Below are positions 10,078 through 17,200 of a DNA stretch of 17,643 nucleotides, in pieces. Positions within the stretch are counted from its first letter, which is position 1. Each line of letters opens with the position of its first letter. This stretch comes from JAZQNF01 sp045641505 (GTDB lineage Bacteria; Bacillota; Clostridia; Lachnospirales; Bianqueaceae), in assembly GCA_045641505.1 (NCBI GenBank), contig JAZUHB010000033.1, positions 1 through 17,643 of the forward strand. Reading direction: 5' to 3'. The position numbers and the translations under genes were made by a program. The notes under the pieces are model-generated. The model was not told where the DNA came from, searched no databases, and saw only the letters and a list, made by a program, of their open reading frames with translations.

Positions 10078-11199
10078 TTATTCGTCGTCGTCCATGACGA
10101 AGATCAGCTCGTCGTCCTCATCTTCCTCATCGAAGATGATCTCGGCCTCCTCCGCTCCGGCGGCGCTGTCCATCTGAGACAGGCTCTTGATGTCGATGCG
10201 GTAGCCGGTGAGACGCGCCGCCAGACGGGCGTTCTGACCGCCGGTACCGATGGCGTTGGTCAGCTGATCGTCCGGCACGATGACGGTCGCGTTCTTGCTG
10301 TCCTCGGGGATCTCCACGCGGAGCACGCCGGCGGGCGCCAGGGCGGCCGCGATGAAGCGCGCGGGAGTGGGATCGTAGACGACCACATCCATCTTCTCGC
10401 CGTGCAGCTCTTCGACGATGGCGTTCACACGGGAGCCGGCGGTACCGATGCAGGCGCCGCGGGGATCGACCTGCTCATCCTTGCTGTAGACGGCGATCTT
10501 GGCGCGGCTGCCGGCCTCGCGGGCGATGCTCTTGATCTTCACGACGCCCTCCTGAATCTCGGGCACCTCCTGCTCGAAGAGGCGGCGGATCAGGCCGGGA
10601 TGCTTGCGGGAGACGGTGATGACCAGCTCCTTCGCGGTCTTGCGGACCTCGGCGACGTAGAACTTCAGCCGCATGTTCTGGCTGTAGGTCTCGCTGTGGA
10701 TCTGCTCGGTGTAGGGCAGGATCGCCTGGGTGCGGCCGATATCGACGATGCACTTCTTGGTGCGGGGATCGATCTGCAGGATGGTGCCGGTGACCAGCTC
10801 CTTCTCCTTGCCCTTGAACTCGTCGTACTGGACGCCGCTGACGCCCTCGCGGAATTTCTGGGTGCCGACCTGCGTGCCGTTGTGGACCGCGATCCGGTGA
10901 AGATCCTTCACCGCGACCTCGATGGCGCACTGGTCGCCCAACTCATATTTCTTGTTATAGGTCCGGGCTTCGGCCAGGGTAATCTGGTTCTCATCATCCT
11001 CGACCTCCTCGACCACGTCCTTCAGCAGATAGACGTGATAGGTACCCTTTTTGCGGTCCACGTCGGCGCGGACATTCTGAGTGCCGTAATCCTTCTTGGC
11101 AGCAGTGATCAGCATCTGTTCGACGGCGTCGAAGATCTGTTCCACGCTGAGGCCCTGCTCCTTGTTCAAAAGCTCGACCGCTTCCAGTAACTTATCCAT
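10078..11199 (-). CDS. nusA: Transcription elongation/termination factor NusA
   Basis: 373 residues, close to the ~370 of Bacillota NusA. NusA binds RNA polymerase and RNA, affecting pausing, intrinsic termination and antitermination. Domains in order: N-terminal RNAP-binding domain (1-~125, MDKLLEAVELLNKEQGLS), S1 domain (~132-200, VTGTILQIDPRTKKCIVDIG), KH1 (GACIGTAGSRVNAIVEELHGE) and KH2 (NAIGTGGQNARLAARLTG). The C-terminal ~25 residues are strongly acidic, ending VMDDDE. Both KH GxxG loops lack a basic residue (GTAG, GTGG), whereas B. subtilis has GPKG and a Lys/Arg-containing KH2 loop. The GGAGG at 11215-11219 sits an unusual 15 nt from the ATG, separated by an A-rich tract. The gene follows rimP by 34 nt. 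Confidence 0.97.
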   Translation of the reverse strand: MDKLLEAVELLNKEQGLSVEQIFDAVEQMLITAAKKDYGTQNVRADVDRKKGTYHVYLLKDVVEEVEDDENQITLAEARTYNKKYELGDQCAIEVAVKDLHRIAVHNGTQVGTQKFREGVSGVQYDEFKGKEKELVTGTILQIDPRTKKCIVDIGRTQAILPYTEQIHSETYSQNMRLKFYVAEVRKTAKELVITVSRKHPGLIRRLFEQEVPEIQEGVVKIKSIAREAGSRAKIAVYSKDEQVDPRGACIGTAGSRVNAIVEELHGEKMDVVVYDPTPARFIAAALAPAGVLRVEIPEDSKNATVIVPDDQLTNAIGTGGQNARLAARLTGYRIDIKSLSQMDSAAGAEEAEIIFDEEDEDDELIFVMDDDE

Positions 11200-11219
11200 T
11201 TTTTCTTTTTTTATCCTCC
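11200..11219 (-). promoter_or_regulatory. nusA: nusA ribosome-binding site with long A-rich spacer
   Basis: The only good Shine-Dalgarno match upstream of nusA is GGAGG at 11215-11219. Fifteen nucleotides, nearly all A, separate it from the ATG at 11199; the optimum is about 5-9. No alternative start codon lies closer to it in frame. The A-rich stretch may itself aid initiation or lower efficiency relative to rimP. Confidence 0.6.
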
Positions 11220-11233
11220 GATTCGTATTATTT

Positions 11234-11713
11234 TCAGAAAATCACGGCCAGGCGGATGGACGCCAGGTCTTTGCGGGAGAACGTGAGCTCCCGCCCGTCC
11301 GAAAGCTCCAGACCGACAGTCTGGGTCTCGGGGTCGTAGGAAGTAAGCTCTGCCGTGAACTCCTTCTCCGCGCCCTTCTCCGGATCCGCCTTGTACAGCC
11401 TGACCTCGACGAGCTTGCCCATCTCGCGGGCGAAGTCCTTGTCCTTTTTCAGGGGACGGTCCAGGCCGGGAGAGCTGACCTCCAGCACGTACGGCGTCTC
11501 GAAGGGATCGTCAGCCTCGATGGCCGCCTCCAGTGCCCGGGAGAGCGTGACGCAATCATCGATCGAGAAGCCGCCTTCCTTGTCGGCGAAGACCTTGAGG
11601 TACCAGCTCTGGCCTTCCTTCTCGTATTCCACGTCCACGATCTCGTAATGGTACTCCTCTGCCATCGGGGCGAGCAGCCCCTCGACAAACTCGATCAGTT
11701 CCTGTTTCTTCAA
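11234..11713 (-). CDS. rimP: Ribosome maturation factor RimP
   Basis: 159 residues from a TTG start, matching the ~155 of the family. RimP binds the 30S precursor and is needed for its maturation. Conserved blocks are YEIVDVEYEKEGQSWYLKVF near the N-terminus, the family hallmark LEVSSPGLDRPLK (about residues 85-97), and the C-terminal SH3-like part LTFSRKDLASIRLAVIF. An open frame extends upstream to a GTG inside the leader hairpin. I prefer the TTG at 11713 because GGAGGAGG lies 6 nt before it and the protein then begins at the usual KKQELIEFVE. It is the first gene of the operon, preceded by a promoter and hairpin. Confidence 0.95.
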   Translation of the reverse strand: MKKQELIEFVEGLLAPMAEEYHYEIVDVEYEKEGQSWYLKVFADKEGGFSIDDCVTLSRALEAAIEADDPFETPYVLEVSSPGLDRPLKKDKDFAREMGKLVEVRLYKADPEKGAEKEFTAELTSYDPETQTVGLELSDGRELTFSRKDLASIRLAVIF

Positions 11714-11755
11714 ATCCGTCCTCCTCCGTTTCCGGTCTGTCAGGCCTACAAACAA

Positions 11756-11785
11756 TGAAGTGTGGACCGCGAGGCCCACACTTCA
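11756..11785 (-). promoter_or_regulatory. Strong leader hairpin upstream of rimP (possible attenuator)
   Basis: Arms TGAAGTGTGGGCC and GGTCCACACTTCA pair over 13 positions (one G-U) with the tetraloop TCGC. On the transcribed minus strand the 3' arm is followed by ATTGTTTGT, a broken T-tract. It lies between the promoter and the rimP start, beginning about 20 nt after the predicted start point and ending 42 nt before the TTG. It could be an attenuator or imperfect terminator, an RNase processing site, or a 5' stabiliser. It is also where weak read-through from the permease unit might be stopped. The operon product NusA acts on such hairpins, so feedback is conceivable (inference). Confidence 0.6.
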
Positions 11786-11812
11786 AGGGTGACATATAAT
11801 AGTAACGTATAT

Positions 11813-11840
11813 AGTATAGCACAAGTTTTGGGGATTGCAA
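11813..11840 (-). promoter_or_regulatory. Predicted sigma-70 promoter of the rimP-nusA-infB operon
   Basis: On the minus strand, TTGCAA (11835-11840) and TATACT (11813-11818) are 16 nt apart. The -10 is preceded by TGC, giving an extended -10 (TGCTATACT). The A+T-rich block stands out in otherwise GC-rich DNA. The start point would be near 11806, giving a leader of about 90 nt. A second, weaker pair (TTGTGC, 17 nt, TATTAT) overlaps it just downstream. Confidence 0.72.
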
Positions 11841-11850
11841 GGGAAATATG

Positions 11851-11914
11851 GTCGCGCGGGGCGCGAAATAACGGCGTGCGGCACGCAATAACGTCGCGCG
11901 GATCGCGAAATAAC
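11851..11914 (-). repeat. Three tandem 20-22-bp units, each a small GC hairpin plus an AATAAC tail
   Basis: Read on the plus strand, units start at 11851, 11873 and 11893 and are 22, 20 and 22 bp long. Each holds a short self-complementary core (CGCGC-ggg-GCGCG; GCGTG-cgg-CACGC; CGCG-cggat-CGCG) followed by AATAAC or AAATAAC. The core of unit 2 differs from unit 1 on both sides of its stem yet still pairs, as if the hairpin itself were kept. The array lies between the permease stop and the rimP promoter, where it could act as a tandem terminator or 3'-end stabiliser, or be a small genomic repeat family. Function unknown. Confidence 0.6.
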
Positions 11915-11918
11915 GTCA

Positions 11919-11952
11919 GAGTGAAGCGGGCGTCTCGCCGGGCGATTCACTC
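11919..11952 (-). terminator. Hairpin over the permease stop codon
   Basis: Arms GAGTGAA (minus, 11952-11946) and TTCACTC (11925-11919) enclose a smaller GGCG-aga-CGCC stem. The outer 5' arm contains the permease TGA. The sequence after it (TGACGTTATTT) is only moderately T-rich, so this is a weak intrinsic terminator or a 3'-stabilising structure. The tandem hairpins follow directly. Confidence 0.45.
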
Positions 11953-13278
11953 CTTTCCTTTCCCGAACTTCCTCACCAGGAAGAACACCGGCAGCCCGAT
12001 CACGGTCACCAGGATGCTCGCGAGGCTCATCCAGGTGGAGCTCGCGCCGTTCAGGAAGAGCTGGCTCACGATGACGTAGAGGCCGCCGAGGATCGCGAGC
12101 GCCGGGATCACCGGGTACAGCGGCACCTTGTAGGTCCGGGCCGGGTCGGCGGGACGGTCCTTACGGAGCTTGAAGACCGCCGCGAAGGTCAGGGTGTAGA
12201 AGATCCAGCAGGCAAAGACGGCGAGGTCCGTCAGCTGGTCGAAGTTGCCGATCAGGCTGTAGACGCAGGCCAGCACGGAGATCAGGAGGATCGACCAGAC
12301 AGGCACCTGCTTCCTGTTCAGCTTCGACAGGCCGCGGCTCGCGGGCAGGGTCTTCATCTCGGCGAGGAGATACGCCACGCGGGAGCCGCTCATCAGGAAG
12401 CCGTTCGCCGCGCCGATGACGGAGATGATGATGCCCGCCTCGATCAGCAGTCCGCCCAGCTCGCCGAAGAGCTTGGTCGCGACCGCCGCCGCGGGGGATT
12501 CGAGCGTCATCAGCACGTCGGCCGGCAGCACCCAGAGGTAGGCCAGATTGATCAGGAAATAGACCGCCATGATGACGGTGACGCCGCCGACGATCGCCTT
12601 GGGCAGGTCGCGGCCGGGATTCTTCATCTCGCCGCCGATCGCGCCCGCGTTGGTCCAGCCCTCGAAGGCGAAGAGCACGGCAAGGAGCGTCGCGCCGAGG
12701 GCGCCGGCCGCGGTCTTGCCCTCCCCGACCATCGGGGTGAAAACGGGGCTCGAGGGATCGCCGAGGATCAGGCCGAAGACCATGATCAGCACCAGCGGAA
12801 TCAGCTTGCAGGCGGTGGAGATGACCTGGAAGACGCCGGCGGTCTTCGAGCCGAGGAGGTTGGAGACGGTGACCAGCGCGATCACGAGGAAGGCGATGGG
12901 CAGGCTCCAGCCTGCGCCGATGTAGGCCGAGATCACGGAGCCGACCTTGACGCCGTAGCCCGCCAGGAACGCGGGATAGAAGATCACGGTCAGCATCCAG
13001 CCGGCCATGAAGCCGATCTTCTCGCCGAAGATCTCGCCGAGATAGGCCACCATGCCGCCGGTGCGGGGCATCATGACGGCGACCTCCGCGAAGGTCAGGG
13101 CGCCGAAAAGGCTGATCAGACCGCCGACGATCCAGGCGATCATGCCGATGCCGGGGGCGCCGCCGGTCGCGGTGTAGATGGCAGTGGGCTTGAAGAACAC
13201 GCCGGCGCCGATCACGGTGCCGACCACGATGGCCATCGCGCTCATCACGCCGAGGTTTTTCCTGAGTTTTTCTTCCAT
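11947..13278 (-). CDS. APC-family amino acid permease/exchanger, SteT-like
   Basis: 443 residues and about 12 hydrophobic segments, as expected for the amino acid-polyamine-organocation family; an inner-membrane transporter. After a short charged N-terminus (MEEKLRKNLG), TM1 carries the substrate-binding GTVIGAGVFF motif, followed by TGGAPGIGMIAWIVGGLISL and YLGEIFGEKIGFMAGW. The size and these motifs resemble the LAT-like serine/threonine exchanger SteT of B. subtilis (438 residues), but the substrate cannot be read from sequence. The ATG at 13278 has AAGGAG about 7 nt upstream. It lies 52 nt after the esterase stop, with a CGCGGC-AAA-GCCGCG hairpin in the gap, so the two are probably co-transcribed. 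Confidence 0.9.
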   Translation of the reverse strand: MEEKLRKNLGVMSAMAIVVGTVIGAGVFFKPTAIYTATGGAPGIGMIAWIVGGLISLFGALTFAEVAVMMPRTGGMVAYLGEIFGEKIGFMAGWMLTVIFYPAFLAGYGVKVGSVISAYIGAGWSLPIAFLVIALVTVSNLLGSKTAGVFQVISTACKLIPLVLIMVFGLILGDPSSPVFTPMVGEGKTAAGALGATLLAVLFAFEGWTNAGAIGGEMKNPGRDLPKAIVGGVTVIMAVYFLINLAYLWVLPADVLMTLESPAAAVATKLFGELGGLLIEAGIIISVIGAANGFLMSGSRVAYLLAEMKTLPASRGLSKLNRKQVPVWSILLISVLACVYSLIGNFDQLTDLAVFACWIFYTLTFAAVFKLRKDRPADPARTYKVPLYPVIPALAILGGLYVIVSQLFLNGASSTWMSLASILVTVIGLPVFFLVRKFGKGKE

Positions 13279-13295
13279 GGTCCTCTCCTTTCTTC

Positions 13296-13310
13296 CGCGG
13301 CAAAGCCGCG
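13296..13310 (-). other. Small intercistronic hairpin between esterase and permease genes
   Basis: A perfect 6-bp GC stem (CGCGGC / GCCGCG) with an AAA loop (TTT on the minus strand) lies a few bases upstream of the permease Shine-Dalgarno sequence. No T-tract follows, so it is not a terminator. It could affect differential expression of the two cistrons, or be incidental in GC-rich DNA. Confidence 0.4.
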
Positions 13311-13330
13311 CGTCGCCGGCCGCGGGCGGC

Positions 13331-14089
13331 TCAGCCTTCGAACATCCACTCCATCACTTCGGTGATATGCTCGTCCCAGTAGTCCCAGCTGTGAGTGCCG
13401 GGCGCTTCCCGGTAGGTAAAATCGTAGCCCAGCTCCGCGAACTTCTCGCGCAGCGGAATGTTGTTCCGATAGAGCGGGTCGGAGACGCCGATGGTCATGT
13501 AGATCGGCGGCCGCTTCTCGCAGCGCTCCGCGAGGCAGAGCAGATCGTCCTCGGGCGGGACCTGCATGTCCTCGCCGAAGCTGGTGACGAAGTTCTGCAT
13601 GGGGTTTTTCGCGACGTAGTCCCGGAGGTCGCCGACCGGCGAAAGCGCGCCCGCCTTGGCGTAGAAGCCCTCGGAGCGGAGCGCCAGCTTCATCGCGCCG
13701 TAGCCGCCCATGGAAAGGCCGGCCACGTAGCGGTCCGCCGGGTCGGAGGACACGGGCAGCAGGCTCTCGATGAAGGCCGGGAGCTCCTTCGTCAGGTAAT
13801 CGTAGTAGCGGTAGCCGTATTTCTGGTTGCAGTAGAAGCTGCGCTCGCCGTCGGGCATCACCACCGCGATGCCGTAGCGGGAGGCGTAGCGCTCCACGGA
13901 GGTGCGCCGCATCCAGATGGTATAGTCGTCGGAGAGACCGTGCAGCAGATAGAGGCACTTATACTTTTCGGCGCTCGAGCCGCCCGCCATGCCGATCTGC
14001 CCCACCACGCTCTTCTGAGGCACCACGACCCAGACCTGCGTCGCTTTCCCCAGGATCTCCGAATGGAAATTGATCTCTAAAAAAGGCAT
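13331..14089 (-). CDS. EstA-type serine esterase (alpha/beta hydrolase, putative esterase family)
   Basis: 252 residues from the chosen start, matching the ~250-260 of tributyrin-esterase/EstA-like proteins in the broad esterase D group. It has no signal peptide, so it is probably cytoplasmic. The beginning (LEINFHSEILGKATQVWVVVPQ) is the typical EstA first strand pair, followed by YLLHGLSDDYTIWM with the oxyanion-hole HG. The nucleophile is the Ser of GLSMGGYGAM; the likely triad partners are the Asp in GVSDPLY and the His in GTHSWDYW. It should hydrolyse short acyl or acetyl esters; the natural substrate is unknown. The frame is open 41 codons further upstream, through the promoter. I choose the ATG at 14089 because AAAGGA lies 9 nt before it and the protein then matches the family. 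Confidence 0.9.
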   Translation of the reverse strand: MPFLEINFHSEILGKATQVWVVVPQKSVVGQIGMAGGSSAEKYKCLYLLHGLSDDYTIWMRRTSVERYASRYGIAVVMPDGERSFYCNQKYGYRYYDYLTKELPAFIESLLPVSSDPADRYVAGLSMGGYGAMKLALRSEGFYAKAGALSPVGDLRDYVAKNPMQNFVTSFGEDMQVPPEDDLLCLAERCEKRPPIYMTIGVSDPLYRNNIPLREKFAELGYDFTYREAPGTHSWDYWDEHITEVMEWMFEG

Positions 14090-14110
14090 TGTTCCGTTTC
14101 CTTTCCCACG

Positions 14111-14124
14111 CGGTCCGCGGACCG
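14111..14124. promoter_or_regulatory. 14-bp perfect palindrome (possible operator)
   Basis: CGGTCCGCGGACCG is fully self-complementary and lies between the -10 element and the start codon of the esterase gene, at about +7 to +20 of the predicted transcript. The position and symmetry fit a dimeric repressor site. No regulator gene is adjacent. It could also form a small RNA hairpin near the 5' end. Confidence 0.45.
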
Positions 14125-14137
14125 TTTGATTAGGTTT

Positions 14138-14166
14138 AAGATACCTTATTCCCTGCTTTTTTTCAA
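14138..14166 (-). promoter_or_regulatory. Predicted sigma-70 promoter of the esterase-permease unit
   Basis: Minus-strand TTGAAA (14161-14166) and TATCTT (14138-14143) are separated by exactly 17 nt in an A+T-rich island. The position immediately downstream of the polC terminator and about 40 nt upstream of the esterase start region supports a separate transcription unit. Confidence 0.72.
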
Positions 14167-14169
14167 CAG

Positions 14170-14207
14170 AAAAAGTCCGGACAAAGGCAAAAGCTTCGTC
14201 CGGACTT
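14170..14207 (-). terminator. Intrinsic terminator after polC
   Basis: On the minus strand, AAGTCCGGAC (14207-14198) pairs perfectly with GTCCGGACTT (14182-14173) around a 15-nt loop, and the stem runs into TTTTTC. It begins 12 nt after the polC TGA. This is a textbook Rho-independent terminator and separates polC from the esterase promoter. Confidence 0.9.
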
Positions 14208-14218
14208 CGCATGGCTTT

Positions 14219-17200
14219 TCAGTTCAGGCCGTCCAGCTGGCTGAAGAGGTCGATCTGCGCGGTATCGGGGATGCCGCGGAAGATGCCGAGGCTCTTCATC
14301 ACGTCGGCCATGTTCTTGCCGACCTTCGTGCGGGAGAGGAAATCCTCGACGGTAAGGAACTCGCCGTCCTTCCGGGCTTCCACGATGCTCTCCGCGGCGG
14401 AAAGACCCAGGCCGGGGATCGAGTTGAAGGGCGGAAGCAGCTTGTCGCCCACGATCTGGAACTTCCGCGGATCGGACTTGTAGAGGTCGATGGGCAGGAA
14501 ATCCAGGCCGCGGCAGTAGAACTCGACCACGAGCTGCAGCACCGTCACCTTTTCCTTGTCCTTCGCGGTGCGGTCGTCCAGGGGCTTCGCCTCGATCTCG
14601 CGGATCGCGGCGCGCGCCTTCTCGAGGCCGCCGCCCATCATCTGGATGTCGAAGGCGTCGGCGCGGATCGTGAAATAGGAGGCGTAATAGGCTTCCTTGA
14701 AATGGACCTTGTAGTAGGCGACGCGGAGGGACATGGTGACGTAGGCCACCGCGTGGGCCTTCGGGAAGAGATACTGGATCTTGCGGCAGGACTCGATGTA
14801 CCAGTCCTCCACGCCCAGCCGCCTCATTTCGGCCTTGTGGTCGTCCTTCAGACCGCCGCTCTTCTTGCCCTTCCGGACGATCTCCATGATCTGGAAGGCC
14901 AGCTTCTTCTCCATGCCGCGGATGATGAGGCCGGTCATGATGTCCTCACGGGTGCAGATGCACTGGTCGATCTTGCAGATGCCCGCCGCCACCAGGTCGC
15001 GCGCGTTGTTGTTCCACACGTCGGTGCCGTGGGAGAGGCCGGAGATACAGACGAGATCCGTAAAGTTCTGCGGCTTCGTCTCCACGAGCATGCCGCGGAC
15101 GAAGTTGGTGCCGAACTCGGGCACGCCGAAGGTGCCGACGGGGCTGTCGATGTCCTCGGGAGTGACACCCAGCGCCGAGGTATTCAGGAACAGGGACATG
15201 ACCTCCGGGTCGTCGATGGGGGCGTTGGTCGCCTTGAAGCCGGTCAGATCCTCCAGCATGCGGACCATGGTCGGGTCATCGTGTCCCAGGATGTCCAGCT
15301 TGAGCAGACGCCCGTGGAGCTGGTTGTAGTCGAAATGGGAGGTGATGATGTCCGTCTCGGTGTCGTTCGCGGGATGCTGCACGGGGCAGAACTGGAAGAT
15401 CGAATAGCCCTTCGGCACGACGAGCTGGCCGCCGGGATGCTGACCGGTGGTCCGCTTCACGCCCGTGATGCCCGCCACCAGGAAGGCCTTGCGGGCCGCG
15501 GTCGCCGGGATCTTCTGCAGGTCCAGATACTTCAGCACGTAGCCGTAGGCCGTCTTGTCCGCCAGGGAGGACATGGTGCCCGCCCGGTAGACCTGGCTCT
15601 TGCCGAACATCTCCTCCACGTAGGCGTGGGCGTTCGGCTGATACTCGCCCGAGAAGTTCAGGTCGATATCCGGCTCCTTGTCGCCGTCGAAGCCCAGGAA
15701 CACCTCGAAGGGGATGTCCTGGCCGTCCTTCCGGAGCTTCTTCCCGCAGACCGGGCAGAAGGCGTCGGGCAGGTCGAAGCCGCTGCGGCCGGCCATCTTG
15801 CGGACGGTCGGGCTGTCGAAATCGTTGTACTTGCAGTGCGGGCAGTAGTAATGCGGCGGCAGGGGGTTGACCTCGGTGATGTCCGACAGCGTCGCCACCA
15901 GGGAGGAGCCCACGGAGCCGCGGCTGCCCACGTAATAGCCATCGGCGACGGAATGGAGCACGAGGCGGCGCGCCAGGATGTACAGGGTGGAAAAGCCGTG
16001 GTCGATGATGGACGTGAGCTCGCGCTCGATCCGGGCGGAGACCACGCCGGGCAGGGGATCGCCGTACATGCTCTTCGCGCGGTTGTAGACGCAGTCGCGG
16101 AGCTCGTCCGCCGCGCCCTCGATTACAGGGGCAAACTGGCCGTCGGGAATCGGGAGGATGTCCTCGATCTGGTCGGCGATGGCCAGGGTGTTGTCGATGA
16201 CCAGCTCCTCCGCCTTTTCGGGGCCGAAATAGGCGAATTCACGGAGCATTTCCTCGGTGGTGTGGAAATAGAGGGGCGCCTGGCCGCCGGCGTCGTCGAA
16301 GCCCTTCACGGTCTGGATGATCTCCCGGAAGAGGCTGTCCTCCGGCTCACGGAAATGGACGTCGCCGGTCGCGACCACGGGCTTCCCGTACTTCTCGCCG
16401 AGCGCCACGATGCGGCGGTTGAACTCGCGCAGATCCTCCTCGCAGGTCACGGAGCTCTCGTCCGGGTCGTCGATCAGGAAGGCGTTGTTGCCGATGGGCT
16501 GGACCTCGAGATAGTCGTAGAAATTCATCAGGCGCTCGAGCACGTCGTCGCCCTCGTTCCGCAGAAGCGCCTGGAAGACCTCGCCGGCCTGGCAGCCGGA
16601 GCTGATGATGAGGCCCTCGCGGAGCCGCAGGAATTCGCTCTTCGGCAGCCGCGGGCGGCCGCGGTACAGGTAGTTCAGGTGCGAGATCGAAACGAGCTCG
16701 TAGAGGTTCCGAAGGCCCGCCAGATTCTTCACCAGGATCACGGCGTGGAAGGAGCGGAGCCGCTTCACGTCGGTGTTCGCGCGGATGTAGCCGTTCACGC
16801 CGTCGAGGTCGGTGATCTCCTTTTCCTCCAGCTTTCGCAGGCACTTTTCGAAAATATGGGCGGTGGCCTCCGCGTCGTCCACGGCGCGGTGATGGTTTTC
16901 GAGCGAGACCTCGAGATAGCGGGCTACGCTGTCGAGCGTGTATTTCTTCAGCTCGAACAGACCGCGGCAAAGCTCCAGCGTATCGACGATCGTGTTCTCG
17001 GGCACGGGAAGACCCAGCTCCTCGCTTTTCGCGGCGACGAAGCCGGTATCGAAGTCGGCGTTATGCGCGACGAAGACCGCGTCCCCGGCCCAGGCCAGAA
17101 ACTCCGGCAGCACCTCGCGGACGGTGCCCGCGCCGCGGACGTCCTCATCGGTGATGGAGGTGAGCTCGGTGATGCCCTCCGGCCACGGCGGGATCGATCC

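Noticed and set aside
9484..11190. Plus-strand open frame of 568 codons opposite rplGA, rnpM and nusA
   Set aside because: It spans three well-supported genes antisense and has no family features; a product of codon bias.
11762..12079. Small 105-codon plus-strand frame across the rimP leader, mini-hairpins and permease end
   Set aside because: It would cross a promoter, hairpins and the permease C-terminus, has no ribosome-binding site, and is explained by those features.
12161..13303. 380-codon minus-strand frame overlapping the permease
   Set aside because: Arg-rich (+1) shadow of the hydrophobic permease frame, which has clear membrane segments and the APC motif.
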